The notes: a model not told the origin generated them from the letters alone. A stretch of DNA of 27,104 nt from DASQHM01 sp035632095 (GCA_035632095.1 DASQHM010000083.1:1-27104); one strand, 5' to 3'; shown: positions 7,962 to 18,092, counted from the stretch's first letter. A program made the numbers and translations.

Positions 7962-10757
7962 GTGGAGATTCGCTTGAACGTCCTTCACACCCTGTCGATC
8001 CGGACGCGATTGATCGTGTTGTCGATCTTTTTCTTGGGCGTCCTGCTTCTCACCACCGCCTATCTCAGCCGCGAATTGGTGAACGACGGCAACGCGCTCG
8101 CCGAGGAAGCCCGCCTGGTCTCGGTGATCAAATTCGCCAATGCGGCAAACCGGGATTTCGGCGATCTGAAATACTGGCTGACGGATCTGGCCGTCAGTCT
8201 GCTCGTCCGGTCGCAAGAGAACGCGACCCATGCCAAACAACGCCTTGATACCGACCTGAAGGAGCTCGCGGCCTTCGACCCGGAAGGCGTCGCCGTGGTC
8301 GGCAGCGAGGTCGATTCCTTGATGGTGCAGGCTTTGAAGGCGGTCGACGCCTATACCAACGATCAACGAGTGGTCGGCAACGCGCTGATGGCCACATCAC
8401 GGCAGCACATCATCAAGGTCGACGAGCGGCTGGCAAGCCTCGTCGACAGCCTGGAGCGTGAAGCCGTAGAGAAACGTGACCGGGCAATTGCGCAGGCGCA
8501 ACGGGCCGTGGAAATCTCGATCATCGTCGGCGTTGCGGCTTTTCTCGCCGCGGTCGGGCTGACCACACTGATCGTGCGGTCCATTTCGGCGCCGTTGCGC
8601 AAGCTCGAAGTGGCCATAGCCGCGATCACCGCCGGCGATCTTTCCGTGCCGATACCGATCGTCGGCCCCACGGAGATCGGCGCGATGACCAGCGCTCTGT
8701 CCATGTTGCGCGATGGCTTGATCGAGCGACGGCGTCTTTCCGAGGAGCGCGAGCGTGCGGAAGCCGAAACCCGAAAGGCCCAGGCGCTGTTGTCCGAGGC
8801 GATCGAGACGCTGTCGGAAGGCTTCGTCATCTACGACGCGGACGATCGGCTCGTGGTCTGCAACAGCCGCTACCGCGACATGTATGCCGCCGCGAACATC
8901 AAACTGGAACCCGGCATGAGCTATGAAACGGTCGTCGCCGCCGCGGTCGACGCCGGACTGATTGCGACCGGCAATCAGTCCCATTCGGATTGGATTGCGG
9001 CGCGTCTTGCCCGTCATCGCAACCCCCAGGCCGCGTACGAGCAGCAACGCAGCGACGGCAGCTGGTTGAAGATCAGCGAGCGGCGCACGGCCGACAATCT
9101 CAGCGTCAGCATATTCACCGACATCAGCGAGTTGAAGGGCCGGGAGAAGCAGCTGGGCGAGCTCGTTGACCGCCTTGCGGATGCGCGCGATCAGGCGACC
9201 CAGGCGACGCTCGCCAAGAGCCGGTTCCTGGCCAATATGAGCCACGAGCTGCGGACGCCGCTCAACGCCATCATCGGCATCACCGAAATGCTGCACGAGG
9301 ATGCAACTGACGAGAAAATCGCCGGATTTCTCGAGCCGCTGGAACGGGTGGCTCGCGCCGGCAAACATCTGCTGCATCTCATCAACGAAGTGCTCGATCT
9401 TTCCAAGATCGAAGCCGGCAAGCTGGAGATGCACTTTGAGGACGTCGACATCCAGACGACGATCGGCGATCTGGTCAATTCCGTTCAGTCCTTGGCGTCG
9501 AAGAACGGCAACAAGTTGATCGTCGATGTGCCGCGGGACATCGGCGTCATGCACGTCGATGTCACGCGGCTGCGTCAGGTTGTGCTGAACTTGTTGAGCA
9601 ATGCGTGCAAATTCACCGAAAAGGGCGCGGTGTCCATCGCGGTGTCGCGCAGCCGCGCCGACGACGCGGATTGGATCTCCATCTCGGTCGGAGACACCGG
9701 CATCGGCATGACGAAGGAGCAGCTTGACCGTTTGTTCCAGGAGTTCATGCAGGCCGACAGCTCCACCACGCGCAAGTACGGAGGCACTGGGCTCGGCTTG
9801 GCGATCAGCGACCGCCTCTGCCGCATCATGGGCGGATCGATCGGCGTCGAGAGCGAACCGAACGTCGGAACCAAGTTTACCGTTCGCTTGCCGGCGGGTG
9901 TGCCGACGGGAGCAAAGGCCACGGACTTCCGCACGAGCGAGGAGCGCGCGGTGCCGGCTTCAAGCGGCCAGGAGCATTCCCCGGGGACGGGAACCGGCCG
10001 CGTCCTGGTCATCGATGACGATGCCATGGTTCGCGATCAGATGCGCCGCTTCCTCAGCCGCGAAGGCTTCGATGTCGTCACGGCAAGGAGCGGCGCGGAA
10101 GGCATCGCCGTCGCGAAGGAGCTGCATCCTTCGGTGGTGACGCTCGATATTCTCATGAATGAGATGGATGGCTGGTCGGTGCTGCAGGCCTTCAAGGCCG
10201 ATCCGGACCTGGCGGACGTGCCCATCATCATGCTGAGCGTCCTGGACGAGAAGCAAAAGGGGCTTGCGCTCGGGGCGTCGGACTATCTGACCAAACCTGT
10301 CGACCGGACGCGGCTTGCGCAGGCACTCAAGCGGTTTAAGTCCAGCGGCACCCTGCGGCGCGCGCTCGTGGCGGAGGACGATCAGGCCACGCGCGACATG
10401 CTGCGCCGTCTCCTGGTGGGAGAAGGCTGGCAGGTCTTCGAGGCGTCGAACGGACGCGAGGCCCTGTCGTTCCTTGAAACCAACACCGTCGACATCATCC
10501 TGCTCGATCTGATCATGCCGAAAATGAACGGCTTCGAATTTCTTTCCGAGCTTCGCCAGCGGTCCGGGTCTAGCGACATTCCGGTCATCGTGGTGACGGC
10601 CGCCGATTTGACCGATGCGGATCGCCGCCGCCTCGGGGGCGAAGCAGTTCAAATACTGCAGAAGGCGGCCTATGATCGCGACGAGCTGTTCAATCAGGTC
10701 AAGCGCCTGGTCAGCCAATACGCGGCAGCGATGAAGTTGACGGGGACGGGATCATGA
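7962..10757 (+). CDS. Hybrid sensor histidine kinase, HAMP-PAS-HisKA-HATPase-REC-REC
   Basis: This is a 931-residue inner-membrane kinase. In order it has transmembrane segment 1 (about 15-35), a helical periplasmic domain (about 37-183, resembling four-helix-bundle sensors), transmembrane segment 2 (184-207), HAMP (about 208-262), PAS (about 280-395), HisKA with MSHELRTPLNAI and phosphoacceptor His428, and a HATPase with N (NLLSNACKF), G1 (DTGIGM) and G2 (GGTGLGLAI) boxes. Two receivers follow, with phosphoacceptors Asp729 (TLDILMNEMDGW) and Asp849 (LLDLIMPKMNG). The second receiver's conserved Lys is probably Lys901. Numbering is from GTG 7962. A TTG at 7974 is a better-spaced start for the GTGGAG site and would remove four residues. 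Its stop overlaps the next gene by four bases (ATGA), showing operon coupling. Confidence 0.95.
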   Translation: MEIRLNVLHTLSIRTRLIVLSIFFLGVLLLTTAYLSRELVNDGNALAEEARLVSVIKFANAANRDFGDLKYWLTDLAVSLLVRSQENATHAKQRLDTDLKELAAFDPEGVAVVGSEVDSLMVQALKAVDAYTNDQRVVGNALMATSRQHIIKVDERLASLVDSLEREAVEKRDRAIAQAQRAVEISIIVGVAAFLAAVGLTTLIVRSISAPLRKLEVAIAAITAGDLSVPIPIVGPTEIGAMTSALSMLRDGLIERRRLSEERERAEAETRKAQALLSEAIETLSEGFVIYDADDRLVVCNSRYRDMYAAANIKLEPGMSYETVVAAAVDAGLIATGNQSHSDWIAARLARHRNPQAAYEQQRSDGSWLKISERRTADNLSVSIFTDISELKGREKQLGELVDRLADARDQATQATLAKSRFLANMSHELRTPLNAIIGITEMLHEDATDEKIAGFLEPLERVARAGKHLLHLINEVLDLSKIEAGKLEMHFEDVDIQTTIGDLVNSVQSLASKNGNKLIVDVPRDIGVMHVDVTRLRQVVLNLLSNACKFTEKGAVSIAVSRSRADDADWISISVGDTGIGMTKEQLDRLFQEFMQADSSTTRKYGGTGLGLAISDRLCRIMGGSIGVESEPNVGTKFTVRLPAGVPTGAKATDFRTSEERAVPASSGQEHSPGTGTGRVLVIDDDAMVRDQMRRFLSREGFDVVTARSGAEGIAVAKELHPSVVTLDILMNEMDGWSVLQAFKADPDLADVPIIMLSVLDEKQKGLALGASDYLTKPVDRTRLAQALKRFKSSGTLRRALVAEDDQATRDMLRRLLVGEGWQVFEASNGREALSFLETNTVDIILLDLIMPKMNGFEFLSELRQRSGSSDIPVIVVTAADLTDADRRRLGGEAVQILQKAAYDRDELFNQVKRLVSQYAAAMKLTGTGS

Positions 10758-11132
10758 GCAATCCCACCATCCTCTATGTCGAGGACAACGACGACAACGT
10801 GTTCATGCTGCGGAACAGGCTTGCCCGCCGCGGCTACAACGTGATCGTCGCGGCCGACGGCGCGCAAGGGATCGAAATGGCGTCGACCCACGCGCCCGCG
10901 CTGATCCTGATGGACTTGAGCTTGCCGGTCGTCGACGGATGGGAGGCTACCCGCCGGCTGAAGGCGGCGGAGAAGACGCGCGCAATTCCCATCATCGCAC
11001 TCTCCGCCCACGCCATGCCCGGAGACCGGGAAAAGGCGATCTCGGCCGGTTGCGACGATTTCGATACCAAGCCGGTGGAATTGCCGCGCTTGATGGAAAA
11101 GATCGCCAGTCTGCTCGGCCGGGAGCCCGCGA

Positions 11133-11140
<8 letters not shown>
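10754..11140 (+). CDS. Single-domain response regulator (DivK-like receiver)
   Basis: This is a 128-residue protein made of one receiver domain with no output domain. The acidic pocket (Glu10, Asp11), phosphoacceptor Asp54 (LILMDLSLP), Ser84 and Lys106 (TKPVELP) are all present, so it should be phosphorylated. It resembles stand-alone receivers that act as phosphorelay shuttles or protein-protein regulators, as DivK does, but it is not necessarily DivK. The ATG overlaps the kinase stop, and its own end overlaps the cyclase gene by eight bases. It most likely carries phosphate from the upstream kinase or competes with the kinase's own receivers. Confidence 0.93.
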
Positions 11141-12160
<1,020 letters not shown>

Positions 12161-12182
<22 letters not shown>

Positions 12183-13240
12183 CGGCTCGCGCACCACTCA
12201 CTGGCCCGAGCGTCTGGCTCGGCGCCGAGATGGCGCGTTCGACCCGCTGGCTTCGCGATTTCTCCGCCGATCACGTCGGCGAGATCGATGCGGCGCTGGC
12301 GCAGGTCCGCCGCCGCGGCCTCGCCTGGTCCGAGATCAAGCGCGAGGATTTTCCGTTGCCGACCGTCTCGGCCCTGCTCGCCGATGCAGCCGACGAGCTG
12401 GAAAACGGGTCCGGCATGGTGAAACTCCGCGGGCTGCCGGTGGCGCGCTACGACGACGCGGCACTCCGTGCCATATATTTCGGCCTTGGGCTCAATCTCG
12501 GCACGCCGGTATTTCAAAACCGACGCGGCGAGCTCATGCGCGCCATCCGCGACGAAGGTGCAGACGTCGGCCGCCGCTATGGCCAGATCGAGGGTAAAGC
12601 GGGCGAGGCGCCGTTCCTGTCGTCGTACGCGCGCACGCTCTCGAACGGCCGCCTACGCTTCCACACCGACCGCACCGACGCGGTCGGCCTGTTCTGTTTG
12701 CGGCAGGCGCGTGCGGGCGGCGTGAGCAAGATCTCCAGCACGGGAGCGATCCACAACGCCATGCTCGAGCGGCGCCCCGATCTGCTCGACGTTCTGTTCC
12801 AGGACGTGTGGCGGAGCCGACTCGGCGAGGAATCCGACGCGCCCGCGAGCGTCTATCCTTTGCCGATCTTCGGCCTGCGGGCCGGCAAGCTCACCAGCCA
12901 TTTTTCGCTCACGTATATCGAGGCGGCCGAGCTGGTGCCCCATGTACCGAAGCTCACCCCGGCGCAGCGCGAGGCGATCGGCATGCTGCTGGACCTGGCG
13001 GAGGCGCTGAGTTTCGAGATGACACTGGAACCCGGCGATCTGCAACTGCTCAACAGTCACATGACCTACCACGGGCGCACCGCCTTCGAGGACGATAAGT
13101 CCTCGGGCCGCGACCGCCTGCTGCTGCGTCTCTGGCTAGCTATGCCGAACAGTAGGGCGCTGCCGCCGGGCCACGAGGTGCTCTGGGGCAACATCGCAGC
13201 TGGCGCCAAACGCGGAGGCATAGGCCAGGTCCCCGCTTGA
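12161..13240 (+). CDS. TauD/TfdA-family Fe(II)/2-oxoglutarate-dependent dioxygenase
   Basis: This is a 359-residue protein of the TauD/TfdA fold. The iron-binding triad is visible as His168 and Asp170 (FHTDRTD) and His304 (TYHGRTAF), and an Arg-rich RDRLLLRLW near the C-terminus should bind 2-oxoglutarate. The subfamily mark is LTGPSVWLGAEM near the N-terminus. ATG 12161 was chosen because GGTGGA lies just upstream and the GPSVW block is kept; a TTG at 12179 is possible. The frame is open far upstream inside the cyclase gene, but that is out-of-frame readthrough. It begins within the cyclase gene's last 22 bases, so translation may be coupled. Substrate unknown: such enzymes hydroxylate sulfonates, aryloxyacids, amino acids or related compounds. 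Confidence 0.88.
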
Positions 13241-13298
13241 GCGGCCTCTCGACGCCGCGCTCCGCGCATATGGCTGGACTTTCCCGAGGGCGCGGCCA

Positions 13299-14099
13299 AT
13301 GATCAGGCCGTTCGGCATTCTCTCCTTGTGTTTCTTGTTCGCGGCCGGCGCCCATGCGGTAGACATGACCCCAGACATCTCAAAGGAACTAGCGCCAAGC
13401 GGCCGGCTGCGTGCGGCCATCAACTTCGGCAACCCGGTTCTGGCGCAGAAAGATCCGGCGAACGGCGAACCCCGCGGCGTGTCGGCCGAGCTCGCGCGAG
13501 AGCTGGCTCGGCGCCTCGGCGTCCCGGTGGCGTTCGTCACCTTTGTCGGGGCCGGCCAGGTGTTCGAGGCGTTGAAGTCGGATGCTTGGGACGTGGCGTT
13601 CCTCGCCATCGATCCGGTCCGCGCCGCCGGGATCGATTTCACGGCGCCTTACGTGGTGATCGAAGGGACTTATGTCGTTCCGGCGGAGTCTAGGCTGCAG
13701 ACCATCGAAGACATCGACCAGGACGGTGTTCGCATCGCGGTCGGAGGCGGCAGCGCCTACGATCTCTTCCTCACGCGCGAACTCAAACATGCGCGCATCG
13801 TCCGGGCAGCGACGTCAGCCGCGGCGATCGATATGTTCGTGGCCGACAATCTCGAGGCCGTCGCCGGCGTCAGGCAGCCGCTCGCCCGCTTCACGGCGGG
13901 CCGTTCCGATGTACGCATGATCCCCGGCCGCTTTATGACAATCAACCAGGCGGTGGCGACGCCCAAGGGCCGCGCCGCCGGCGCGCGTTATCTGCGCGAA
14001 TTCGTCGAGACGATGAAAGCATCTGGATTTGTCGCCCGGGCGCTGGCGGCCAGCGGCCAGACCGAAGCAAGCATCGCGCCGCCATCGCCGGTCGACTGA
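13299..14099 (+). CDS. Periplasmic solute-binding protein (SBP family 3), orphan
   Basis: This is a 266-residue protein with a clear signal peptide (MIRPFGILSLCFLFAAGAHA, cleavage near residue 20). The mature part fits the amino-acid-type family 3 fold: the first lobe begins GRLRAAINFGNPV, with GVSAELARELARRLGVPV and DVAFLAIDPVRAAGIDFTAPY as the typical signature. The ATG has a GAGG site. No ABC permease or ATPase gene is adjacent, so it is an orphan binding protein or works with transporters elsewhere. It lies 58 bases after the dioxygenase gene and 104 before the GntR gene, which suggests a link with this catabolic locus. Ligand unknown; amino acids or small organic acids are usual. Confidence 0.9.
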   Translation: MIRPFGILSLCFLFAAGAHAVDMTPDISKELAPSGRLRAAINFGNPVLAQKDPANGEPRGVSAELARELARRLGVPVAFVTFVGAGQVFEALKSDAWDVAFLAIDPVRAAGIDFTAPYVVIEGTYVVPAESRLQTIEDIDQDGVRIAVGGGSAYDLFLTRELKHARIVRAATSAAAIDMFVADNLEAVAGVRQPLARFTAGRSDVRMIPGRFMTINQAVATPKGRAAGARYLREFVETMKASGFVARALAASGQTEASIAPPSPVD

Positions 14100-14203
14100 C
14101 GGACCGGTCGCGTGCCGCGGGCTTGACCTCTCTCGGGCCTATGCCCATAAGTGCGTTAGGTGCTATCGCCCCTGCGGGTCGCAGGCTTGGGGATTCTCGC
14201 CGG

Positions 14204-14878
14204 ATGTCGCGCGAACAAAGCTCCAGTCTCAGTGCGTCGATCGTGGCGACGCTCAAGGAGCGGATCATCGCCTGGCAGTATCCTCCGGAATACCGCATCA
14301 CCGAGGAAGGGCTGTGCCGCGAGTTCGGCGTCAGCCGCAGTCCCGTGCGTGAGGCGCTGCGCATGCTGGTGACCGGCGGCTTCGTGCAGCGCATGTCGAA
14401 CCGCGGCTACGCCATCAAGCAAGTGAATTTGCGCGACGTCGAAGAGCTCTACGCCGTGCGGCTTGCGCTCGAACTCTTTGTCGTCGAGGCGCTGGCCGCG
14501 CGCGGCCTCGCTTCGGAGCCGCTGGTGGAGCTCAAACGCAAATGGTCGGCGGTCCGCCGGAAGCCCAAACGGAAGGGCGAGGAGCTGGCGGCACTTGATG
14601 CGCAGTTCCACGAAACGCTGGCGCAAGCGCTCGGGAACGCCACTCTGCTCCAGCAGCTCAAGACCATTAACGAGCGCCTGTTCGTTTTCCGCCTGATCGA
14701 CTTCGACAAGGCCAATCGTGTCGGCAGCACCTGCGTACAGCATTTGAAGATCCTCGAACGGATCGCCGCCCGTGACCCCGAGGGCGCGCGCAAGGCGATG
14801 CGGCGCAACATCGAGGAAGGCCGCACGATCGTGCACACCGCGATCAAGGACGCGCTGGCGCGCGCCTTCGCGTTGTAG
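14204..14878 (+). CDS. GntR-family transcriptional regulator, FCD type
   Basis: This is a 224-residue DNA-binding regulator. The N-terminal winged helix (about 1-75) contains the GntR helix-turn-helix LCREFGVSRSPVREALRML. The C-terminal FCD effector domain (about 80-215) has Asp132, His136 and His180 where FCD proteins bind a metal, but the third His of the usual M..HI motif is Asn202, which is unusual. A GGGGA site lies ten bases before ATG 14204; an in-frame ATG at 14123 is less likely. It starts a plus-strand unit with the DUF2877 gene. FCD regulators of this type often bind TTGTATACAA-like palindromes, and one lies between the two divergent operons of this island (20042-20051), so it probably controls them in response to a pathway metabolite. 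Confidence 0.92.
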   Translation: MSREQSSSLSASIVATLKERIIAWQYPPEYRITEEGLCREFGVSRSPVREALRMLVTGGFVQRMSNRGYAIKQVNLRDVEELYAVRLALELFVVEALAARGLASEPLVELKRKWSAVRRKPKRKGEELAALDAQFHETLAQALGNATLLQQLKTINERLFVFRLIDFDKANRVGSTCVQHLKILERIAARDPEGARKAMRRNIEEGRTIVHTAIKDALARAFAL

Positions 14879-14897
14879 CGCGAACGCGAGCGCCGCC

Positions 14898-15773
14898 GTG
14901 CGACTGGCAGCGCTGACGGCCGGCATCGGCGCAGAAGCCGGCCGCTTCGCCGGAACCGTGCACAGCGTCTTCGTCCGCGCCTGCAACATCATGACGGAGC
15001 AAAACCTCTTGCTCGCTCTGGTCACTCGCGAGACCGGCGCCGTGCCGCGCGGCTTTCAGCTCGCCACGCCGCAAGGTTTCAGCTTCGCCGATCATCTCCG
15101 CCCCGGTGCGCGCGTTGCCTGCCGGGCGGGAATTCTGCGCATCGCCGGCAGCGACCTGTCGATCGATCTGCGCCCGGCGCGTCCGTGGCGCGGTGCACCG
15201 CAGGCACGTGTCGCCGCCGCCGTCGCCGACGGTCCGGCGCGTTCCGCCGTTGCGATCGCATGGCGGGTCGCCTGGACGGCGCTCGAGGATCATCAAGGCG
15301 CCGCCGGCTTCGCGCGCGTAGCAGCTGGTCCCATCGATGCGCTGGTGCGTGCGACCTCCGCTTTGCATTCTTGCGACGCCGCTGCGGCACTGATGCGCTT
15401 GGTGGGCCTGGGCGACGGGCTTACGCCTGCGGGGGACGATCTGCTAGCCGGCTACTTGGCCGGCCTGTGGCGAGCGGCGGGGACGGACCCCGCACGGCGT
15501 GCGTTCCTCGACGCCTTGGCCGCGGACGCGCGGTTCGCGGCGGAGCGCACCAATGCCATCAGCCGCTCCTATCTCGAAGCAGCGGCCGAAGGCGAAGTGG
15601 CGGAGCCCCTCGCCTTCTTGGCGGACCGGATCGGCGCGGGCGACGCCGCGCGAACGGCGTCCGCTGTCGCCGCGGCCCTATCGGTCGGCGCCAGCTCGGG
15701 CGCCGCCGGCACGCTCGGCCTGCTGCTGGCCTTGCGTGCCTGGAGCGGCGTCTCGGCGCTTGCCGGCGGTTAG
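14898..15773 (+). CDS. allH: DUF2877 protein, AllH (YlbF)-like oxamate transcarbamylase subunit
   Basis: This is a 291-residue cytoplasmic protein. The family hallmark GLGDGLTPAGDD is at residues 170-181, and the N-terminal GTVHSVFVRACNI and the later GASSGAAGTLGLLLALRAW also fit DUF2877. E. coli YlbF (AllH) belongs to this family and, with AllF and AllG, forms oxamate transcarbamylase (oxamate + carbamoyl phosphate, reversible with oxalurate + phosphate). The GTG start at 14898 lies 19 bases after the gntR stop and keeps the conserved N-terminus; the ribosome site is weak. Its partner genes lie 5 kb downstream, beyond an opposing operon, so the three subunits are split here. Its stop overlaps the convergent permease stop by four bases. 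Exact substrate uncertain. Confidence 0.87.
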   Translation: MRLAALTAGIGAEAGRFAGTVHSVFVRACNIMTEQNLLLALVTRETGAVPRGFQLATPQGFSFADHLRPGARVACRAGILRIAGSDLSIDLRPARPWRGAPQARVAAAVADGPARSAVAIAWRVAWTALEDHQGAAGFARVAAGPIDALVRATSALHSCDAAAALMRLVGLGDGLTPAGDDLLAGYLAGLWRAAGTDPARRAFLDALAADARFAAERTNAISRSYLEAAAEGEVAEPLAFLADRIGAGDAARTASAVAAALSVGASSGAAGTLGLLLALRAWSGVSALAGG

Positions 15774-17317
15774 CCGGCCGCCGCCTGCGTTTGGCGCCAC
15801 TCGGCGATCAGGCACAGTCCGCCGAGCAGCAGATAGCCCAACGCCACCTGCGGCGACTCGCCGATGCCGAGTTGCGCGCCGTGGATGAAGCCGAAATACG
15901 ACAGCACCGCGCCCGCGAACGCATAGACCGCCGCGTGCCGGAACTTGCTGCCGATGATGAAGGCGGCGATTGCGCCCAACACCAGGCCCGCCAGCACCGC
16001 ACCACCGCCGAGGAGTTCCATGCCGCGATAGACGACGCCGGAGCCCATGAGCTTGCCGAGTCCGACGGCGCCTGCGCTGGTACCCGCCGCGTTGAGGGCG
16101 CTGTCGATCTGCAGCTGTCCCCAGGCGGCGATGTTCGGGATGATGGCCAGCACCACCGCCGGCGCATGCTCCTTCGGGCTCGCCTGGAACGCTTGGGCGC
16201 CGATGACCAAGCCGATGTAGAGCAGGATCGGCAGGATCGCCACCAGCGGCACCACGGCGAGCAAAAGCGACACCAGGCCGAGGAAGCAAACCAGCGCGAT
16301 GACGATGCCGGTGGCGAGCGAGTAGCCGATGCGGCCGCCCACCGCTTTCCAGCCTGGATGGCCGATGTAGACCGCAGGCGGGAAGGGGCTGCCGAGGATC
16401 GAGCCCACCACCGCGCCGATGCCGTCGGCCAGCAGGACGTTGCGCAGATTGTAGTTGTCGCCGGCCGCCGCCGCGCTTTCGACGTTGTTCATGCCTTCGG
16501 TGAAGTTGTAGATGCCGAGCGGAATCGCGGTGACCAGCAGGGGCGCCGCGGTGGCGAGCCCGCTGAACACGTCGCCGCTCGGCCACGGCAGCCGGATGCC
16601 GAACTGCGCCAGCGATGAGGTGACCGCGCCGGAGTTCACCACGTCGCTCCAGCCGAACATGGTGACCACCCAGGCGATCACCGTGCCGATGATCACCGCG
16701 GCGAGGCCGCCGGGAATGCCGAACGGCAGGCGCACATTGGCGGTCCAGCTGATCAGCACGATGCCGAGCGAGATGAAGGCGATCCACGGCACTTCCCACA
16801 TCTGAAATGCCGGCCGCATCGAGATGAAGGCGATCGAGATGCCGGCAAGCGTGCCGAGCATGGCGGCGCGCGGCGTGAACTTGCGGATGGTCGGGCCGAT
16901 GAAGGCGCCGATCAACACGATCACGCCGATGATGAAGGCCCAGGCGAGCCCGGCGTGCCAGGCGAGCATCGCGTCCTTGGTCTTCAGATAGATCGGCAGC
17001 ATGACGACGAAGACGACGATGAACATATGCGGCACGCTTGGCCCGTAGGGCATGGCTGTGACGTCGTTGCGTCCCTCGCTCTTCGCCAGCCTGTAGGCCA
17101 AGTAGGCGTAGTAGAGATTGCCGATCGGCAAGGCTATGCCGAGCGCCGGCAGGATGCGGCCGAACACGGTGGTGTCCGGCAATTGCACCACGCCGAGGCA
17201 CAAGCCCGTCAGCACGATGACATTGAGCACCACGTTGGTGAACAGGCCGAAAAAACCGTTCCAGTCGCCGGAAACCCACAGTGCGACTGGCCGGTCGCTC
17301 GCTCGCTGCATACTCAT
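15770..17317 (-). CDS. NCS2-type nucleobase permease (xanthine/uracil family)
   Basis: This is a 515-residue inner-membrane protein with about 12-14 hydrophobic segments. The block TEGMNNVESAAAAGDNYNLRNVLLADG in the middle matches the conserved segment of nucleobase:cation symporters in the NCS2/AzgA-like group, and GSPFPPAVYIGHPGWKAVGGR follows it. ATG 17317 was chosen for its GAGGGGG ribosome site; a longer in-frame start at 17350 lacks one. It is the last gene of a minus-strand operon after the allophanate hydrolase and the biuret-hydrolase-like gene, 100 bases downstream of the latter. The likely cargo is a cyclic or ureido nitrogen compound that feeds these hydrolases, for example a purine, pyrimidine, cyanurate or oxalurate type molecule. 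The specificity cannot be read from the sequence. Confidence 0.87.
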   Translation of the reverse strand: MSMQRASDRPVALWVSGDWNGFFGLFTNVVLNVIVLTGLCLGVVQLPDTTVFGRILPALGIALPIGNLYYAYLAYRLAKSEGRNDVTAMPYGPSVPHMFIVVFVVMLPIYLKTKDAMLAWHAGLAWAFIIGVIVLIGAFIGPTIRKFTPRAAMLGTLAGISIAFISMRPAFQMWEVPWIAFISLGIVLISWTANVRLPFGIPGGLAAVIIGTVIAWVVTMFGWSDVVNSGAVTSSLAQFGIRLPWPSGDVFSGLATAAPLLVTAIPLGIYNFTEGMNNVESAAAAGDNYNLRNVLLADGIGAVVGSILGSPFPPAVYIGHPGWKAVGGRIGYSLATGIVIALVCFLGLVSLLLAVVPLVAILPILLYIGLVIGAQAFQASPKEHAPAVVLAIIPNIAAWGQLQIDSALNAAGTSAGAVGLGKLMGSGVVYRGMELLGGGAVLAGLVLGAIAAFIIGSKFRHAAVYAFAGAVLSYFGFIHGAQLGIGESPQVALGYLLLGGLCLIAEWRQTQAAAG

Positions 17318-17417
17318 CTTTGCCCCCTCGTCATGGTAGTTGCGCCGCACGGATTTCCGGGTCGACGCGGCGGCACAGGCTGCCGCGGCCGTCTGCCTCC
17401 AACCTTCTCCCGCGAGC

Positions 17418-18092
17418 CTAACGCTTCGGCTTCGCCAGCGCCGGCAGCAGCCGCTCCGAGCCGGTGACCCAGCCGAAGATGCCGCCTTGCGCCTTTATCA
17501 TCGCCAGGGCCGCGCGCTGGAACTCGGGAAAATACGAAGCCACGCAATCCTCCAGCACGAGGCAGTCGTAACCGCGATCGTTCGCTTCGCGCACCGTGGT
17601 GTTGACGCAGACCTCGGTGGTGACGCCGCAAACGATCAGTTGCAGGATGCCGCGGGACTTCAAGATCGCATCGAGATCGGTGGCGTAGAACGCGCCCTTG
17701 CCGGGCTTGTCGACCACCGGCTCACCCGGCGCCGGCTTCAGTTCGTCGACGATGTCATGGCCGAATTCGCCGCGCACCAGGATGCGCCCCATCGGTCCGG
17801 GGTCGCCGATGCCGGCCTTGAGTTTGCCGCGCGCCTTCTTGGCCGGCGGCAAGTCGGCGAGATCGGGCCGATGCCCCTCGCGCGTGTGGATCACCAGCAT
17901 GTGGGCGGCGCGTGCCGCGGCGAGCACCCGTTGGGTGGGCGGCACCGCCTTGCGCAACAGCGATACGTCGTTGCCGAGCGCCTCGCCGAAGCCGCCAGGG
18001 TCGACGAAATCGCGCTGCATGTCGATCACGAGGAGGGCGCACGTGCGCGGGTCAAACTGGAATTCGTAGGGTTCCGCCTGCACCGACTCCAT
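17418..18092 (-). CDS. biuH: Isochorismatase-like cysteine hydrolase, probable biuret amidohydrolase
   Basis: This is a 224-residue cytoplasmic hydrolase. The cysteine-hydrolase triad is Asp24 (VIDMQRDF), Lys129 (DKPGKG) and Cys162 (TTEVCVNTT), with the cis-peptide GVTTE block. Against my memory of the Rhizobium leguminosarum biuret hydrolase BiuH (Asp36, Lys142, Cys175, Gln215), the spacing Lys-Cys 33 and Cys-Gln 40 (Gln202) is the same, and HTREGHRPDLADLP and IGDPG.GRIL are shared. BiuH converts biuret to allophanate and ammonia. The start has an AAGGAGG site. It lies 59 bases after the allophanate hydrolase gene, whose substrate would be its product. A related ureido amidase role remains possible. 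Confidence 0.85.
   Translation of the reverse strand: MESVQAEPYEFQFDPRTCALLVIDMQRDFVDPGGFGEALGNDVSLLRKAVPPTQRVLAAARAAHMLVIHTREGHRPDLADLPPAKKARGKLKAGIGDPGPMGRILVRGEFGHDIVDELKPAPGEPVVDKPGKGAFYATDLDAILKSRGILQLIVCGVTTEVCVNTTVREANDRGYDCLVLEDCVASYFPEFQRAALAMIKAQGGIFGWVTGSERLLPALAKPKR

Noticed and set aside
8397..9554. Minus-strand 385-residue open frame inside the kinase gene
   Set aside because: It lies over HAMP, PAS and HisKA coding sequence on the other strand and resembles no family.
15678..17279. Minus-strand 533-residue open frame over the permease
   Set aside because: It is a His/Arg-rich out-of-frame shadow of the permease gene, caused by high GC content.
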